64,000 nucleotides of DNA from UBA5078 sp051252515. Lineage in GTDB: Bacteria > Pseudomonadota > Gammaproteobacteria > Pseudomonadales > Pseudohongiellaceae. Position numbers and translations under genes: made by a program. The notes under the pieces are model-generated. The model saw only the letters and a program-made list of their open reading frames with translations, ran no database searches and was not told the DNA's origin. Positions 52,078 to 60,206 of this stretch are shown here, one piece after another (the first letter of the stretch is position 1; every line of letters begins with the position of its first letter). The stretch spans positions 1 to 64,000 of the forward strand of contig JBPOFS010000007.1 of the NCBI GenBank assembly GCA_051252515.1, in the 5' to 3' direction.

Positions 52078-53460
52078 TTAATGCCCCTCTATATTGTTAG
52101 TGTTTGAATCGGCAGAGCGAGATTGTTCATCCTGGGCACGTTGTTGCAAGGTCGTAAGTGAACGCGCGGGTTTTGAGGCCATATAACGAATAGTCATCAG
52201 ATACGACACTAGCAAAAATGCGTAGAGCGATAGATAGGCAATTAGACTCGACAAGACTAAGCCACCGCTATGGTCCGCCACCATGTCGGCCGTGCGCAGA
52301 ACCCCATACACGATCCAAGGTTGGCGCCCGATCTCAGTGACATACCAGCCGGCTAATACCGCCACCCAACCCGAATAGGTCATGAAGGTCAGTATCCGTA
52401 AAAGTACGCGATTATTGGCCGTACCACGCCATAGACTCAACGCCGTAAACCACGACACACACAACATCATCATGCCGATCGCCACCATAATGCGAAAAGA
52501 CCAATAGAGAGGACTCACAGGGGGATGCACCCCTTCGAACTCGTTGAGGCCCTTTATCTCGCCATTCAAATCATGAGTCAGAATAAGACTCGCGATTCTT
52601 GGGATCTCCAGATTGAAGTGTGTGGTTTTTTCTTCCTCATCAGGAAAGCCAAACAAACTCAAACCCACGCCGCTTTGAGTTTCCCAGATTCCTTCGATCG
52701 CGGCGATTTTCGCTGGTTGGTGCTCTAGTGTGTTGAGCCCATGCAGATCGCCAACAAAAATTTGTAGAGGCGCTAGGATCACTCCCATAAAAACGCCGAC
52801 CTTAAGAACCCTCCAAGTGCCAGGCCCTTCAACATTCTTAAGAATTCTGTAGGCGCTCACCCCCGCCACTAGAAACGCACTGGTTAATAATGACGCGATC
52901 ACCATGTGGGACAAGCGATAAGGAAAAGAAGGATTGAAGATGATCTCCCACCAACTCTCCACCATCATTACGCCCTCTTGCATAGAGTAGCCGGTTGGGG
53001 TTTGCATCCAAGAGTTAAGACTGAGAATCCAAAATGCTGAAAACGTAGTGCCTACTGCGACCAATGCCGTTGCGAGCAAATGGACACGGTTCGAAACGCG
53101 ATCCTTACCGAATAACATAATGCCAAGAAAGGAAGCCTCTAAGAAAAAAGCCGTCAGGACTTCGTAGCCAAGCAGCGGCCCGGCAATATTCCCAGCTTGC
53201 TCCATGAACCCTGGCCAGTTCGTACCAAACTGAAAACTCATGGTAATGCCAGTCACCACCCCGATGGCAAAAGTCAGCGCAAATATTTTGACCCAGAAAA
53301 AATAGGCAAACTCCCACTCTTTCTCGCCAGTTAAGGTGTAACGGGTTCGAAAGAAAAGCAGGATCCAACACAAGCCAATCGATATCGTGGGAAACAGAAT
53401 ATGAAAGCTAATATTGGCTGCAAATTGAATGCGCGACAGTAAGAAAGGATCCAAATCCAT
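52078..53460 (-). CDS. cydA: cytochrome bd-type oxidase subunit I (CioA/CydA)
   Basis: A 460-residue quinol oxidase subunit. N-terminal LSRIQFAANISFHILFPTISIG contains the heme-associated His, and GTNWPGFMEQAGNIAGPLLGYE and FMTYSGWVAVLAGWYVTEIGRQPW are family motifs. The Q-loop after DLHGLNTLEHQPAKIAAIEG is short, as in the cyanide-insensitive (CIO) subtype; it lacks the long Q-loop of E. coli CydA. It reduces O2 with quinol electrons. GGAG precedes the ATG. Confidence 0.92.
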   Translation of the reverse strand: MDLDPFLLSRIQFAANISFHILFPTISIGLCWILLFFRTRYTLTGEKEWEFAYFFWVKIFALTFAIGVVTGITMSFQFGTNWPGFMEQAGNIAGPLLGYEVLTAFFLEASFLGIMLFGKDRVSNRVHLLATALVAVGTTFSAFWILSLNSWMQTPTGYSMQEGVMMVESWWEIIFNPSFPYRLSHMVIASLLTSAFLVAGVSAYRILKNVEGPGTWRVLKVGVFMGVILAPLQIFVGDLHGLNTLEHQPAKIAAIEGIWETQSGVGLSLFGFPDEEEKTTHFNLEIPRIASLILTHDLNGEIKGLNEFEGVHPPVSPLYWSFRIMVAIGMMMLCVSWFTALSLWRGTANNRVLLRILTFMTYSGWVAVLAGWYVTEIGRQPWIVYGVLRTADMVADHSGGLVLSSLIAYLSLYAFLLVSYLMTIRYMASKPARSLTTLQQRAQDEQSRSADSNTNNIEGH

Positions 53461-53898
53461 TGAGGCTCCGAAAATCTAATTACAGTTCGTTCACCACAAA
53501 CATGGTGACCGTGTATGAATAACATAAAACCAACTGCAATGCTTGTGCCCAAACCAATACAAATCTTCAAGCCTTTGTTTTAATTGGACTATAAGAACGC
53601 CCTTTCACCACAGACACAGCGTCCTTTGCCACTACTGTCTTTGCCATTGCTATTTATGACATAAACCCACTCTCACCATGTGTCACTTTTAAGTCTTAGC
53701 GGTTTGGCACTGTCACCAAACTTCAAAAAAATCATCACGTCTCTGCCCGAGAACTGCAACATTGAACCACTAGAGTGGCACTCCGAAGCACAAACCTTAT
53801 GCAGACACACGAGCCCCCACACTCAGGACTATTGTGCCTATTGGCTTCTATTTCCAAAACATTTCTACTTTTCACACTACTTTAGGAAGAGATCACGT
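53461..53898. promoter_or_regulatory. 438-bp gap between cydA and the TonB receptor
   Basis: The divergent gap contains a perfect six-base inverted repeat TCACCA/TGGTGA (53491-53496, 53503-53508) with a six-base spacer, 31 bp upstream of cydA. A CTGTCAC half-site at 53710-53716 faintly resembles a Pho-box half. No other element is convincing. A reading frame extending upstream of the receptor start at 53899 looks non-coding in character. Confidence 0.4.
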
Positions 53899-56508
53899 AT
53901 GTTGCTCCTAGATGTCCCTTTCAAGAAAAACTCCTCAACCCTCAGCGCAGCTATCCTGCTCTGTATGGGATTCAGTGCACCAATTTTTGCACAATCTTCA
54001 CAGAACGATGACAGCGAATCGATTCAAGAAATCGTAGTTGAAGGTCAAGTGGTTCGTGGCGGAGTCACTGAGCTAGCAATCGACGTTGCGAAGTTTGGCA
54101 CACAAGTCCAGCTTATTAGTGCAGACGAGATCAGCACTGGAGGTTTCACAAACTTCGGCGAACTATCAGCCGGACTTATTCGTGGTGCCAACATCGGTTA
54201 CTCCCCTGACGAAGGCGAGTTCACCATTCGCATCGACGGCGGCACCGACCGCGATACTTTGTTGCTTCTAGACGGCGTGCCAACTTTCGACCGTGGCACA
54301 CCACTGGAAAGCCTTTGGGGCGCTACTGCTATCGACCCACGAATGATTGAGAACGTTGAGATCTTCCGTGGCGGTCAAAGCCTCTATTTTGGCGGCAACG
54401 GTGGTCTTGGTGTGGTTAACGTCATTTATAAGCGTCCTGAATCTGGCGATGAAACCCATGGCGAGATTGGTGTTTACGTAGGAGATTTCAATACTCGCGA
54501 ACTCTACGGCAACGTTACCATTCCTCTAGGTAAAAACTCTGATCACTACTTGATGTTTTTTGGGCGCTCATATGAGACCACTGCCCATGAAATTTTCAGT
54601 GAAGAGGCCTTCACCGATAACGTGCTAGCACTGGGCGGCAAACATGATTTCCCTTACAGCTATAACTTAATCGGCGCAAAGTACCTTTGGGACATCAATG
54701 AGGATACGCAATTTAGATTGGGGTATCAGTACTCCACCATCGACTTCCGTGACTCTTTCCCATCCTTCACGGTATTCCAGCCGAACTACACCGAATTCCC
54801 AATGTTTGACGCGAAGTTCAAAACTGACTTTAGCGATAGACTGTCATTGGAATCCGAAGCCTACTTCACGAATCCGCGCCTGTGGAATACAGAGGTAGAC
54901 GCCCGTGTTTGTAATATTCCCCGCTTCCAAGACATGCCAGCAGATATCCAAGCACTGGCTAGCGCACAAGGCATTTCCACGTTCACAACAGCTTCGCAAT
55001 TTGAGGCATTCGCCGCCACTGTGCCAGGGCTTCCTGCGGGCTGCGTTACAGATCCTTACGGCGCCAACGAAGGCGCAGCCACTGGTTCAAAAACCGGTTA
55101 CTACGTAGATGCATCGGGCACCCCCTATGGAACACTCGCAAACCCCTTCCCTATCGGCAACCCTATTGGCTACGTGATTCAAAGCACCGCTGGCTTTGGT
55201 AACGGTCAGCCGACTAAAGGCTTTGGGGAAACAGATCAGGCCAAAGCGGGCTACAACGATTGGGGTTTCAACAACCGTTTAAAAATGACTTGGAACGACA
55301 GTATTGAGACCGTCGTTGGTGTACAGAACATCAACTATGAAGACGGATCGGCTTCGATCTATGGCATGAAGCAAGACACTGTGACGTCAACGGGCGTGTA
55401 TGGTGAGGTGCGCTTCAACTCAACCGCATTCATTGAAACCAATGTATCTTTATCTTTCCGTCAAGATTTCAACGATGCTTTTAGCGACGAAGACATCTGG
55501 AAATATGGCGTTCGTCAAGAACTCCCTGGTGGTTTCTATGTGCGCTCAAACGGTGGCACCTCTTACAGCCAACCAACATTGGCAGAGGCTGGCATGACGG
55601 GTAACCGTGTGACCAACCCTTCTATCGAAACTCAGCACGTTGAAACTTATAGCCTTGGTGCAGGGGTGAACGGCGATATGTTTGGCGGCACGTTCAATGT
55701 TGAACTGGGGTATTTCGATACGACTATTGATAACCTTTTCGGTTCCTCATCTATTGAAAATGTCTGCGTCAATTATCCTGATGTTAAACCAGAGGATATC
55801 AATCCCAATATCGTAGTTCCGAGCAGCTTTTGTAGCTACGCATTAGCCAATAATTTCTCTCGTTACGATGTGGCTAGTTTCAATCGCATCGCAGAACAAG
55901 ATATTCAAGGAGTCACTCTTGATGTCGCATTCGACTTTGAGAAATGGCAGGCCGATTTCTCGTTCACGGACATGGAGTCCCTTGAGCCTAATCCAATCTA
56001 CGGCCTTGCCGCATTGATGGATGGTACTGGAGAGGCCTTGAGTTTTGTTGTTCCTGGAGATGCAGGATCACAGAAGTTACGCCAATCAAGTGAACGCGCC
56101 GAGTGGTCAGCGTCTTTGCTACTCACCTACACGCCAAGCCCTGATTGGGTGTTTGCGTTGAACACCAAATGGCAAGGGCCTGAATGGGCCTATGGCAATG
56201 GTCGTTCAAGCCGCATAGTCGATGCCAATGGTGATCGCACAAACCCAGATAACAACTTTGGGGATTACATGGTAGTCAACGGTTCCATTCAATACTTTAT
56301 GGGTGATGACAATCAGCATCGTTTCTTACTACGCGCCGTCAACTTATTGGGTGAAGACTATTTCGAACGTGCAGGTTTAGGCAATCAACGCGTCAGCCAA
56401 GCCGGCGTTCGCGGAGAGTTGACCGACAACGATTCGGACTACTACTACAACTACGGCTGGAACGGTAAGCCTCGTTCATTTTGGGCTCAATATGAGTACA
56501 GCTTCTAA
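53899..56508 (+). CDS. TonB-dependent receptor upstream of phospholipase C
   Basis: An 869-residue outer-membrane receptor. Signal peptide (ILLCMGFSAPIFAQ) then TonB-box-like ESIQEIVVEG, plug motifs (IDGGTDRDTLLLLDGVPTFDRG; IDPRMIENVEIFRGGQSLYFGG) and a barrel ending QYEYSF with terminal Phe. A Cys-containing loop insertion at about 335-420 is notable. ATG 53899 has AGGAAG about nine bases upstream. It lies 95 bp before the PLC gene; a joint role in phospholipid or phosphate use is an inference from the pairing. Confidence 0.85.
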   Translation: MLLLDVPFKKNSSTLSAAILLCMGFSAPIFAQSSQNDDSESIQEIVVEGQVVRGGVTELAIDVAKFGTQVQLISADEISTGGFTNFGELSAGLIRGANIGYSPDEGEFTIRIDGGTDRDTLLLLDGVPTFDRGTPLESLWGATAIDPRMIENVEIFRGGQSLYFGGNGGLGVVNVIYKRPESGDETHGEIGVYVGDFNTRELYGNVTIPLGKNSDHYLMFFGRSYETTAHEIFSEEAFTDNVLALGGKHDFPYSYNLIGAKYLWDINEDTQFRLGYQYSTIDFRDSFPSFTVFQPNYTEFPMFDAKFKTDFSDRLSLESEAYFTNPRLWNTEVDARVCNIPRFQDMPADIQALASAQGISTFTTASQFEAFAATVPGLPAGCVTDPYGANEGAATGSKTGYYVDASGTPYGTLANPFPIGNPIGYVIQSTAGFGNGQPTKGFGETDQAKAGYNDWGFNNRLKMTWNDSIETVVGVQNINYEDGSASIYGMKQDTVTSTGVYGEVRFNSTAFIETNVSLSFRQDFNDAFSDEDIWKYGVRQELPGGFYVRSNGGTSYSQPTLAEAGMTGNRVTNPSIETQHVETYSLGAGVNGDMFGGTFNVELGYFDTTIDNLFGSSSIENVCVNYPDVKPEDINPNIVVPSSFCSYALANNFSRYDVASFNRIAEQDIQGVTLDVAFDFEKWQADFSFTDMESLEPNPIYGLAALMDGTGEALSFVVPGDAGSQKLRQSSERAEWSASLLLTYTPSPDWVFALNTKWQGPEWAYGNGRSSRIVDANGDRTNPDNNFGDYMVVNGSIQYFMGDDNQHRFLLRAVNLLGEDYFERAGLGNQRVSQAGVRGELTDNDSDYYYNYGWNGKPRSFWAQYEYSF

Positions 56509-56532
56509 GCTAAACATTACTCTTTGATTCGC

Positions 56533-56561
56533 AAGCGGCACACTGCATTAGTGTGCCGCTT
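56533..56561 (+). terminator. intrinsic terminator between receptor and PLC genes
   Basis: AAGCGGCACACT (56533-56544), loop GCATT, AGTGTGCCGCTT (56550-56561), followed by GTCTTACTTTC. The stem is a perfect 12 bp. It implies that the PLC gene has, at least partly, a separate transcript. Confidence 0.75.
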
Positions 56562-56603
56562 GTCTTACTTTCTACTAGGTGATTTTTAAAAGGTGATTCA
56601 ATC

Positions 56604-58748
56604 ATGACTATTGATCGTCGTAAATTCTTGTCAATGTCAGCAGGGACCGGCGCTACCCTAGCACTTGGGGCGCTTCCATTAAGCATTCGCAAAGCATTGG
56701 CCGTACAGGCGCGCATTGATACGGGCACTATCAAAGATGTAAAACACATCGTTATTTTGATGCAGGAAAACCGAGGCTTCGATCATTACTTTGGCACCAT
56801 GAAAGGCGTGCGCGGATACGGCGACCGTTTCCCTGTCCCTTTAGAAAGTGGCAAGCCCGTGTGGTTTCAGTCCAATGGCGAACGCGAGATTGCACCCTTC
56901 CATATGAACCCAGAAAAGTTCAACGCCTATCTTGCTCCAAGTACTCCTCATAGTTTCTCTGATTCACAAGCCGCTTGGAATCAGGGAAAATTTGGCCATT
57001 GGCCAAAATACAAAAACGACAACTCTATGGGTTACTACAAGCGTAGCGATATTCCTTTTCAGTTTGCGTTAGCCGAGTCGTTCACTATTTGTGACGCCTA
57101 CCACTGCTCTATAACATCGGGCACCGATCCAAACCGCATCACCTTCTTCAGTGGCAGCAATTTTAATCCGCAATTGCGCGCACAAGGCATTAACTGTACA
57201 GACCAAGACTCTGAGCCTAACAACCTACGTTGTTGGATCAAAAACCCAGAGGTCGATATATGGCCAGAGCCAGGGTATACCTACAAAGGCAACGCCTTTA
57301 AGTGGCCAACCCTGCCCGACGTATTGGAAGAGGCCGGAGTCAGCTGGCGCATTTTTCAGGACCCTAATGATAACTGGACTGGTGCCATGCATGGCGGCCT
57401 TGCGTTTGAATCGTTTCGCAACGCCAAGAAAGGCTCGGCAATTTACAATAACGGCATGTCTCATTGGACACTCGAGGACTTAGCCGAACAAGTCAAGAAC
57501 GACACCCTTCCCGAGGTATCATGGGTATTGCCCTCACAGGCATTCTCCGAGCACCCCGGTGCGCCCTCTAGCCCGCAAAAAGGCAGTAACTTTACGGAGC
57601 AAGTGCTCAATGCGTTGACCTCTAACCCAGAGGTGTGGAGCAAAACAGCGTTCTTCTTAACCTTCGATGAGAACGATGGGCAATTCGACCACATGCCGCC
57701 ACCGGCCGTTCCCTCTTACAATCTTGACGGCACCCTAGCAGGCGGCTCTACGTTGCCACTGGACGGTGAATATTTTAATGATGTCGAACGCGCTTACCTC
57801 AAAGACGATGACACGATCTCAGGCAATGTCCGCCCCTTCGGTTTAAGTGCGCGTGTGCCGATGTATGTAGTGTCTCCGTGGAGCAAAGGCGGTTGGGTGA
57901 GTTCCGAGGTGTTCGACCATACGTCATTAGCCATGTTCATTGAAAAACGTTTCGATGTCAGCGTACCTGGGGTTAGCCCATGGCACCGCGCGGTTTGTGG
58001 CGATCTTAGTTCTGCTTTCGACTTTAGTGGTCATGAAAATGCAGACCTGTCGCAACTGCCCGATACTAGCAACTACGCCGTCACCGATGCACAGCAAATG
58101 AGCATGCCGCAATACTCGGTCCCTCAATCCCACGAAGCCTTACATCAAGAACGCGGCACACGTTTTTCAAGAAAACTGCCCTATGTCTTGCATGCTCAGC
58201 CTAGCGTGAACGAGGACGGAAACATCAGTATTGAGTTTCGTAATAACGGAAGCCAAGGCATGGTATTTCACGTCTATGACAAACAACATTTAGATCGCAT
58301 TCCGCGTCGCTACACAGTCGAGGCCGGTAAAACCCTCAGTGACGTGTGGGATACCTCTATGGACAGCAATCAATATGATCTATGGGTTTATGGACCTAAT
58401 GGCTTTGTGCGCGCAATTTCTGATCTAAAAGCCACTAGAAACAATGCGACACAACCAGAATGCTCAATTGAGTATGTGGGAGGTGATGTTAGCATTTCAT
58501 TCCGTAATACTGGCACTGAGCCTTGTAAATTTATGATCGAAGACAATGCCTATCGTAGCGGCGGTCCTTGGGTTGTAAACGTGGCACCAAACGCTTCAGT
58601 GTCCCAGACGTGGTCGTTGACCAACTCGGCTAGTTGGTATGATCTCAGTGTTAGTAGCGATTCCAACGCCGGTTTCAGTCGTCGCTATGCAGGGCGTGTT
58701 GAAACGGGCAAGCATAGCCTGTCAGATCCAATGATGGGCACTGACTAA
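56604..58748 (+). CDS. Tat-exported phosphocholine-type phospholipase C
   Basis: A 714-residue enzyme of the Pseudomonas PlcH/PlcN type. A twin-arginine signal (DRRKFLSMSAGTGATLALGALP) leads to the alkaline-phosphatase-fold domain with HIVILMQENRGFDHYFGTM (metal and nucleophile region), FTICDAYHCSITSGTDPNR, and FLTFDENDGQFDHMPPPAVP. Two C-terminal DUF756-like repeats occur at about 515-615 and 620-710 (EFRNNGSQGMVFHVYDKQ; SFRNTGTEPCKFMIED). It hydrolyses phosphatidylcholine outside the cytoplasm. PLC genes of this family are often phosphate-starvation genes. Confidence 0.9.
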   Translation: MTIDRRKFLSMSAGTGATLALGALPLSIRKALAVQARIDTGTIKDVKHIVILMQENRGFDHYFGTMKGVRGYGDRFPVPLESGKPVWFQSNGEREIAPFHMNPEKFNAYLAPSTPHSFSDSQAAWNQGKFGHWPKYKNDNSMGYYKRSDIPFQFALAESFTICDAYHCSITSGTDPNRITFFSGSNFNPQLRAQGINCTDQDSEPNNLRCWIKNPEVDIWPEPGYTYKGNAFKWPTLPDVLEEAGVSWRIFQDPNDNWTGAMHGGLAFESFRNAKKGSAIYNNGMSHWTLEDLAEQVKNDTLPEVSWVLPSQAFSEHPGAPSSPQKGSNFTEQVLNALTSNPEVWSKTAFFLTFDENDGQFDHMPPPAVPSYNLDGTLAGGSTLPLDGEYFNDVERAYLKDDDTISGNVRPFGLSARVPMYVVSPWSKGGWVSSEVFDHTSLAMFIEKRFDVSVPGVSPWHRAVCGDLSSAFDFSGHENADLSQLPDTSNYAVTDAQQMSMPQYSVPQSHEALHQERGTRFSRKLPYVLHAQPSVNEDGNISIEFRNNGSQGMVFHVYDKQHLDRIPRRYTVEAGKTLSDVWDTSMDSNQYDLWVYGPNGFVRAISDLKATRNNATQPECSIEYVGGDVSISFRNTGTEPCKFMIEDNAYRSGGPWVVNVAPNASVSQTWSLTNSASWYDLSVSSDSNAGFSRRYAGRVETGKHSLSDPMMGTD

Positions 58749-58849
58749 ACTCTCGATTGGGGGAATGTCATCGGGGTTTACCTGCTTGCTCGAAATACTG
58801 TACTTTGTGTAGCATAAAGTTTACGCGCACTTAGTCAGGAGCAAGGCAG

Positions 58850-60196
58850 ATGATCAAGATGACATTCTCCACTTTCACTTTAGGCGCTATAGTAAGCCTC
58901 ACACTTTCTAGTGCTCTCGTTGCCGATGAAATGTCGCTCTACGACATTGGCCTTGCGCCGCAAGCTGACCGCATTGCACAGGATATCGAAACTCTCGCCG
59001 GTTTTGGCACCCGTCATACGCTCTCAGAAACCGAATCAGACACGCGCGGGATTGGGGCAGCAAGACGCTGGATTAAGTCTGAGTTTGAGGCTATCTCCCA
59101 GGCCTGTGGCAACTGCTTAGAGGTAATCTATGTCAGTGATGTGGTCTCTGGCACCTCGCGCATCCCAAACCCTGTAGAGGTCGTCAATGTGATCGCCATT
59201 CAACGAGGTACTCGCGACACTAATCGTTTTGTCATGATGAGCGGCGACATCGATAGTCGCATCAGCGATCCAATGAACTTTACTGATGACTCCCCTGGGG
59301 CAAACGATAATGCCTCTGGCATGGCCGGTGTCATCGAAACTGCTCGCGTACTCTCCCAATATCAATTCCCCGGTTCCATCATTTATGCAGGCTTATCCGG
59401 CGAAGAACAAGGCCTAAACGGCGGCGCTATTTTTGCCAAGCATGTACAAGATCAACAGTGGCATTTACAGGCAGTAATCAACAACGACATGATCGGCAAT
59501 ATTCGCGGCGTCAACGGCGTGATTAACAACACCACGGCCCGTGTCTTCTCAGAAGGCACAAGAGATGTTGAAACTACAGAGGAAGCGAGACAACGTCGCT
59601 TTCAAGGAGGAGAAGTCGATTCAGCCTCTCGTAATCTTGCACGCTACATCGACACCATGGCCGATCGTTTCGTCCCCAATCTTGATGTCATGATGGTCTA
59701 CCGACTAGATCGCTTTGGTCGTGGCGGACATCACCGCCCGTTCAACGAAGTGGGATTCCCCGCCGTGCGCATCATGGAGACTAATGAAAACTACACGCAA
59801 CAGCACCAAGATATACGAGTGGAAAACGGAATTGCCTATGGCGATGTCATCGAGCATGTGGATTTCGATTATGCGGCAAAACTCACAGCACTAAATGCCG
59901 TCACACTGGCCTCGATGGCATGGGCCCCTGCTCCGCCCACGCAAGTAAGCATTAGTGGTCAAGTGAGTCCGAATACAAGCTTGCAGTGGCAAAAAGTGCC
60001 AGGTGCCGTAGCTTACCGCTTGCATTGGCGTCTGACGACAGACTCACAGTGGACACACTATCGTACCGTTGGCGATGTCGATCAATTCACCTTAGAAAAC
60101 GTCGTGATCGATAATTATTTCTTTGGCGTCTCTAGTATTTCGGCAAGCGGCGTGCAGAGCCCTGTTGTGTTCCCAGGCCCTGCTGGCGCCTTTTAA
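58850..60196 (+). CDS. M28-family zinc peptidase with C-terminal Fn3-like domain
   Basis: A 448-residue exported peptidase. Signal peptide (STFTLGAIVSLTLSSALVADE). The M28 core at about 110-360 has SPGANDNASGMAGVIETARVL (Asp ligand), LSGEEQGLNGG (catalytic and ligand Glu), NNDMIGNIRG (Asp) and GRGGHHRPFNEVGFPAVRI (His). The usual first ligand HxD is GDID here, as in a known subgroup. Residues 365-448 form an Fn3-like domain (TSLQWQKVPGAVAYRLHWR). The ATG has AGGAGCAAGG upstream. It may release amino acids from exported substrates. Confidence 0.88.
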   Translation: MIKMTFSTFTLGAIVSLTLSSALVADEMSLYDIGLAPQADRIAQDIETLAGFGTRHTLSETESDTRGIGAARRWIKSEFEAISQACGNCLEVIYVSDVVSGTSRIPNPVEVVNVIAIQRGTRDTNRFVMMSGDIDSRISDPMNFTDDSPGANDNASGMAGVIETARVLSQYQFPGSIIYAGLSGEEQGLNGGAIFAKHVQDQQWHLQAVINNDMIGNIRGVNGVINNTTARVFSEGTRDVETTEEARQRRFQGGEVDSASRNLARYIDTMADRFVPNLDVMMVYRLDRFGRGGHHRPFNEVGFPAVRIMETNENYTQQHQDIRVENGIAYGDVIEHVDFDYAAKLTALNAVTLASMAWAPAPPTQVSISGQVSPNTSLQWQKVPGAVAYRLHWRLTTDSQWTHYRTVGDVDQFTLENVVIDNYFFGVSSISASGVQSPVVFPGPAGAF

Positions 60197-60206
60197 GTGC
60201 CAACCA

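Noticed and set aside
53710..53716. Pho box before the TonB receptor
   Set aside because: Only one CTGTCAC half is present; the next 11-bp phase (CTTCAAA) does not match.
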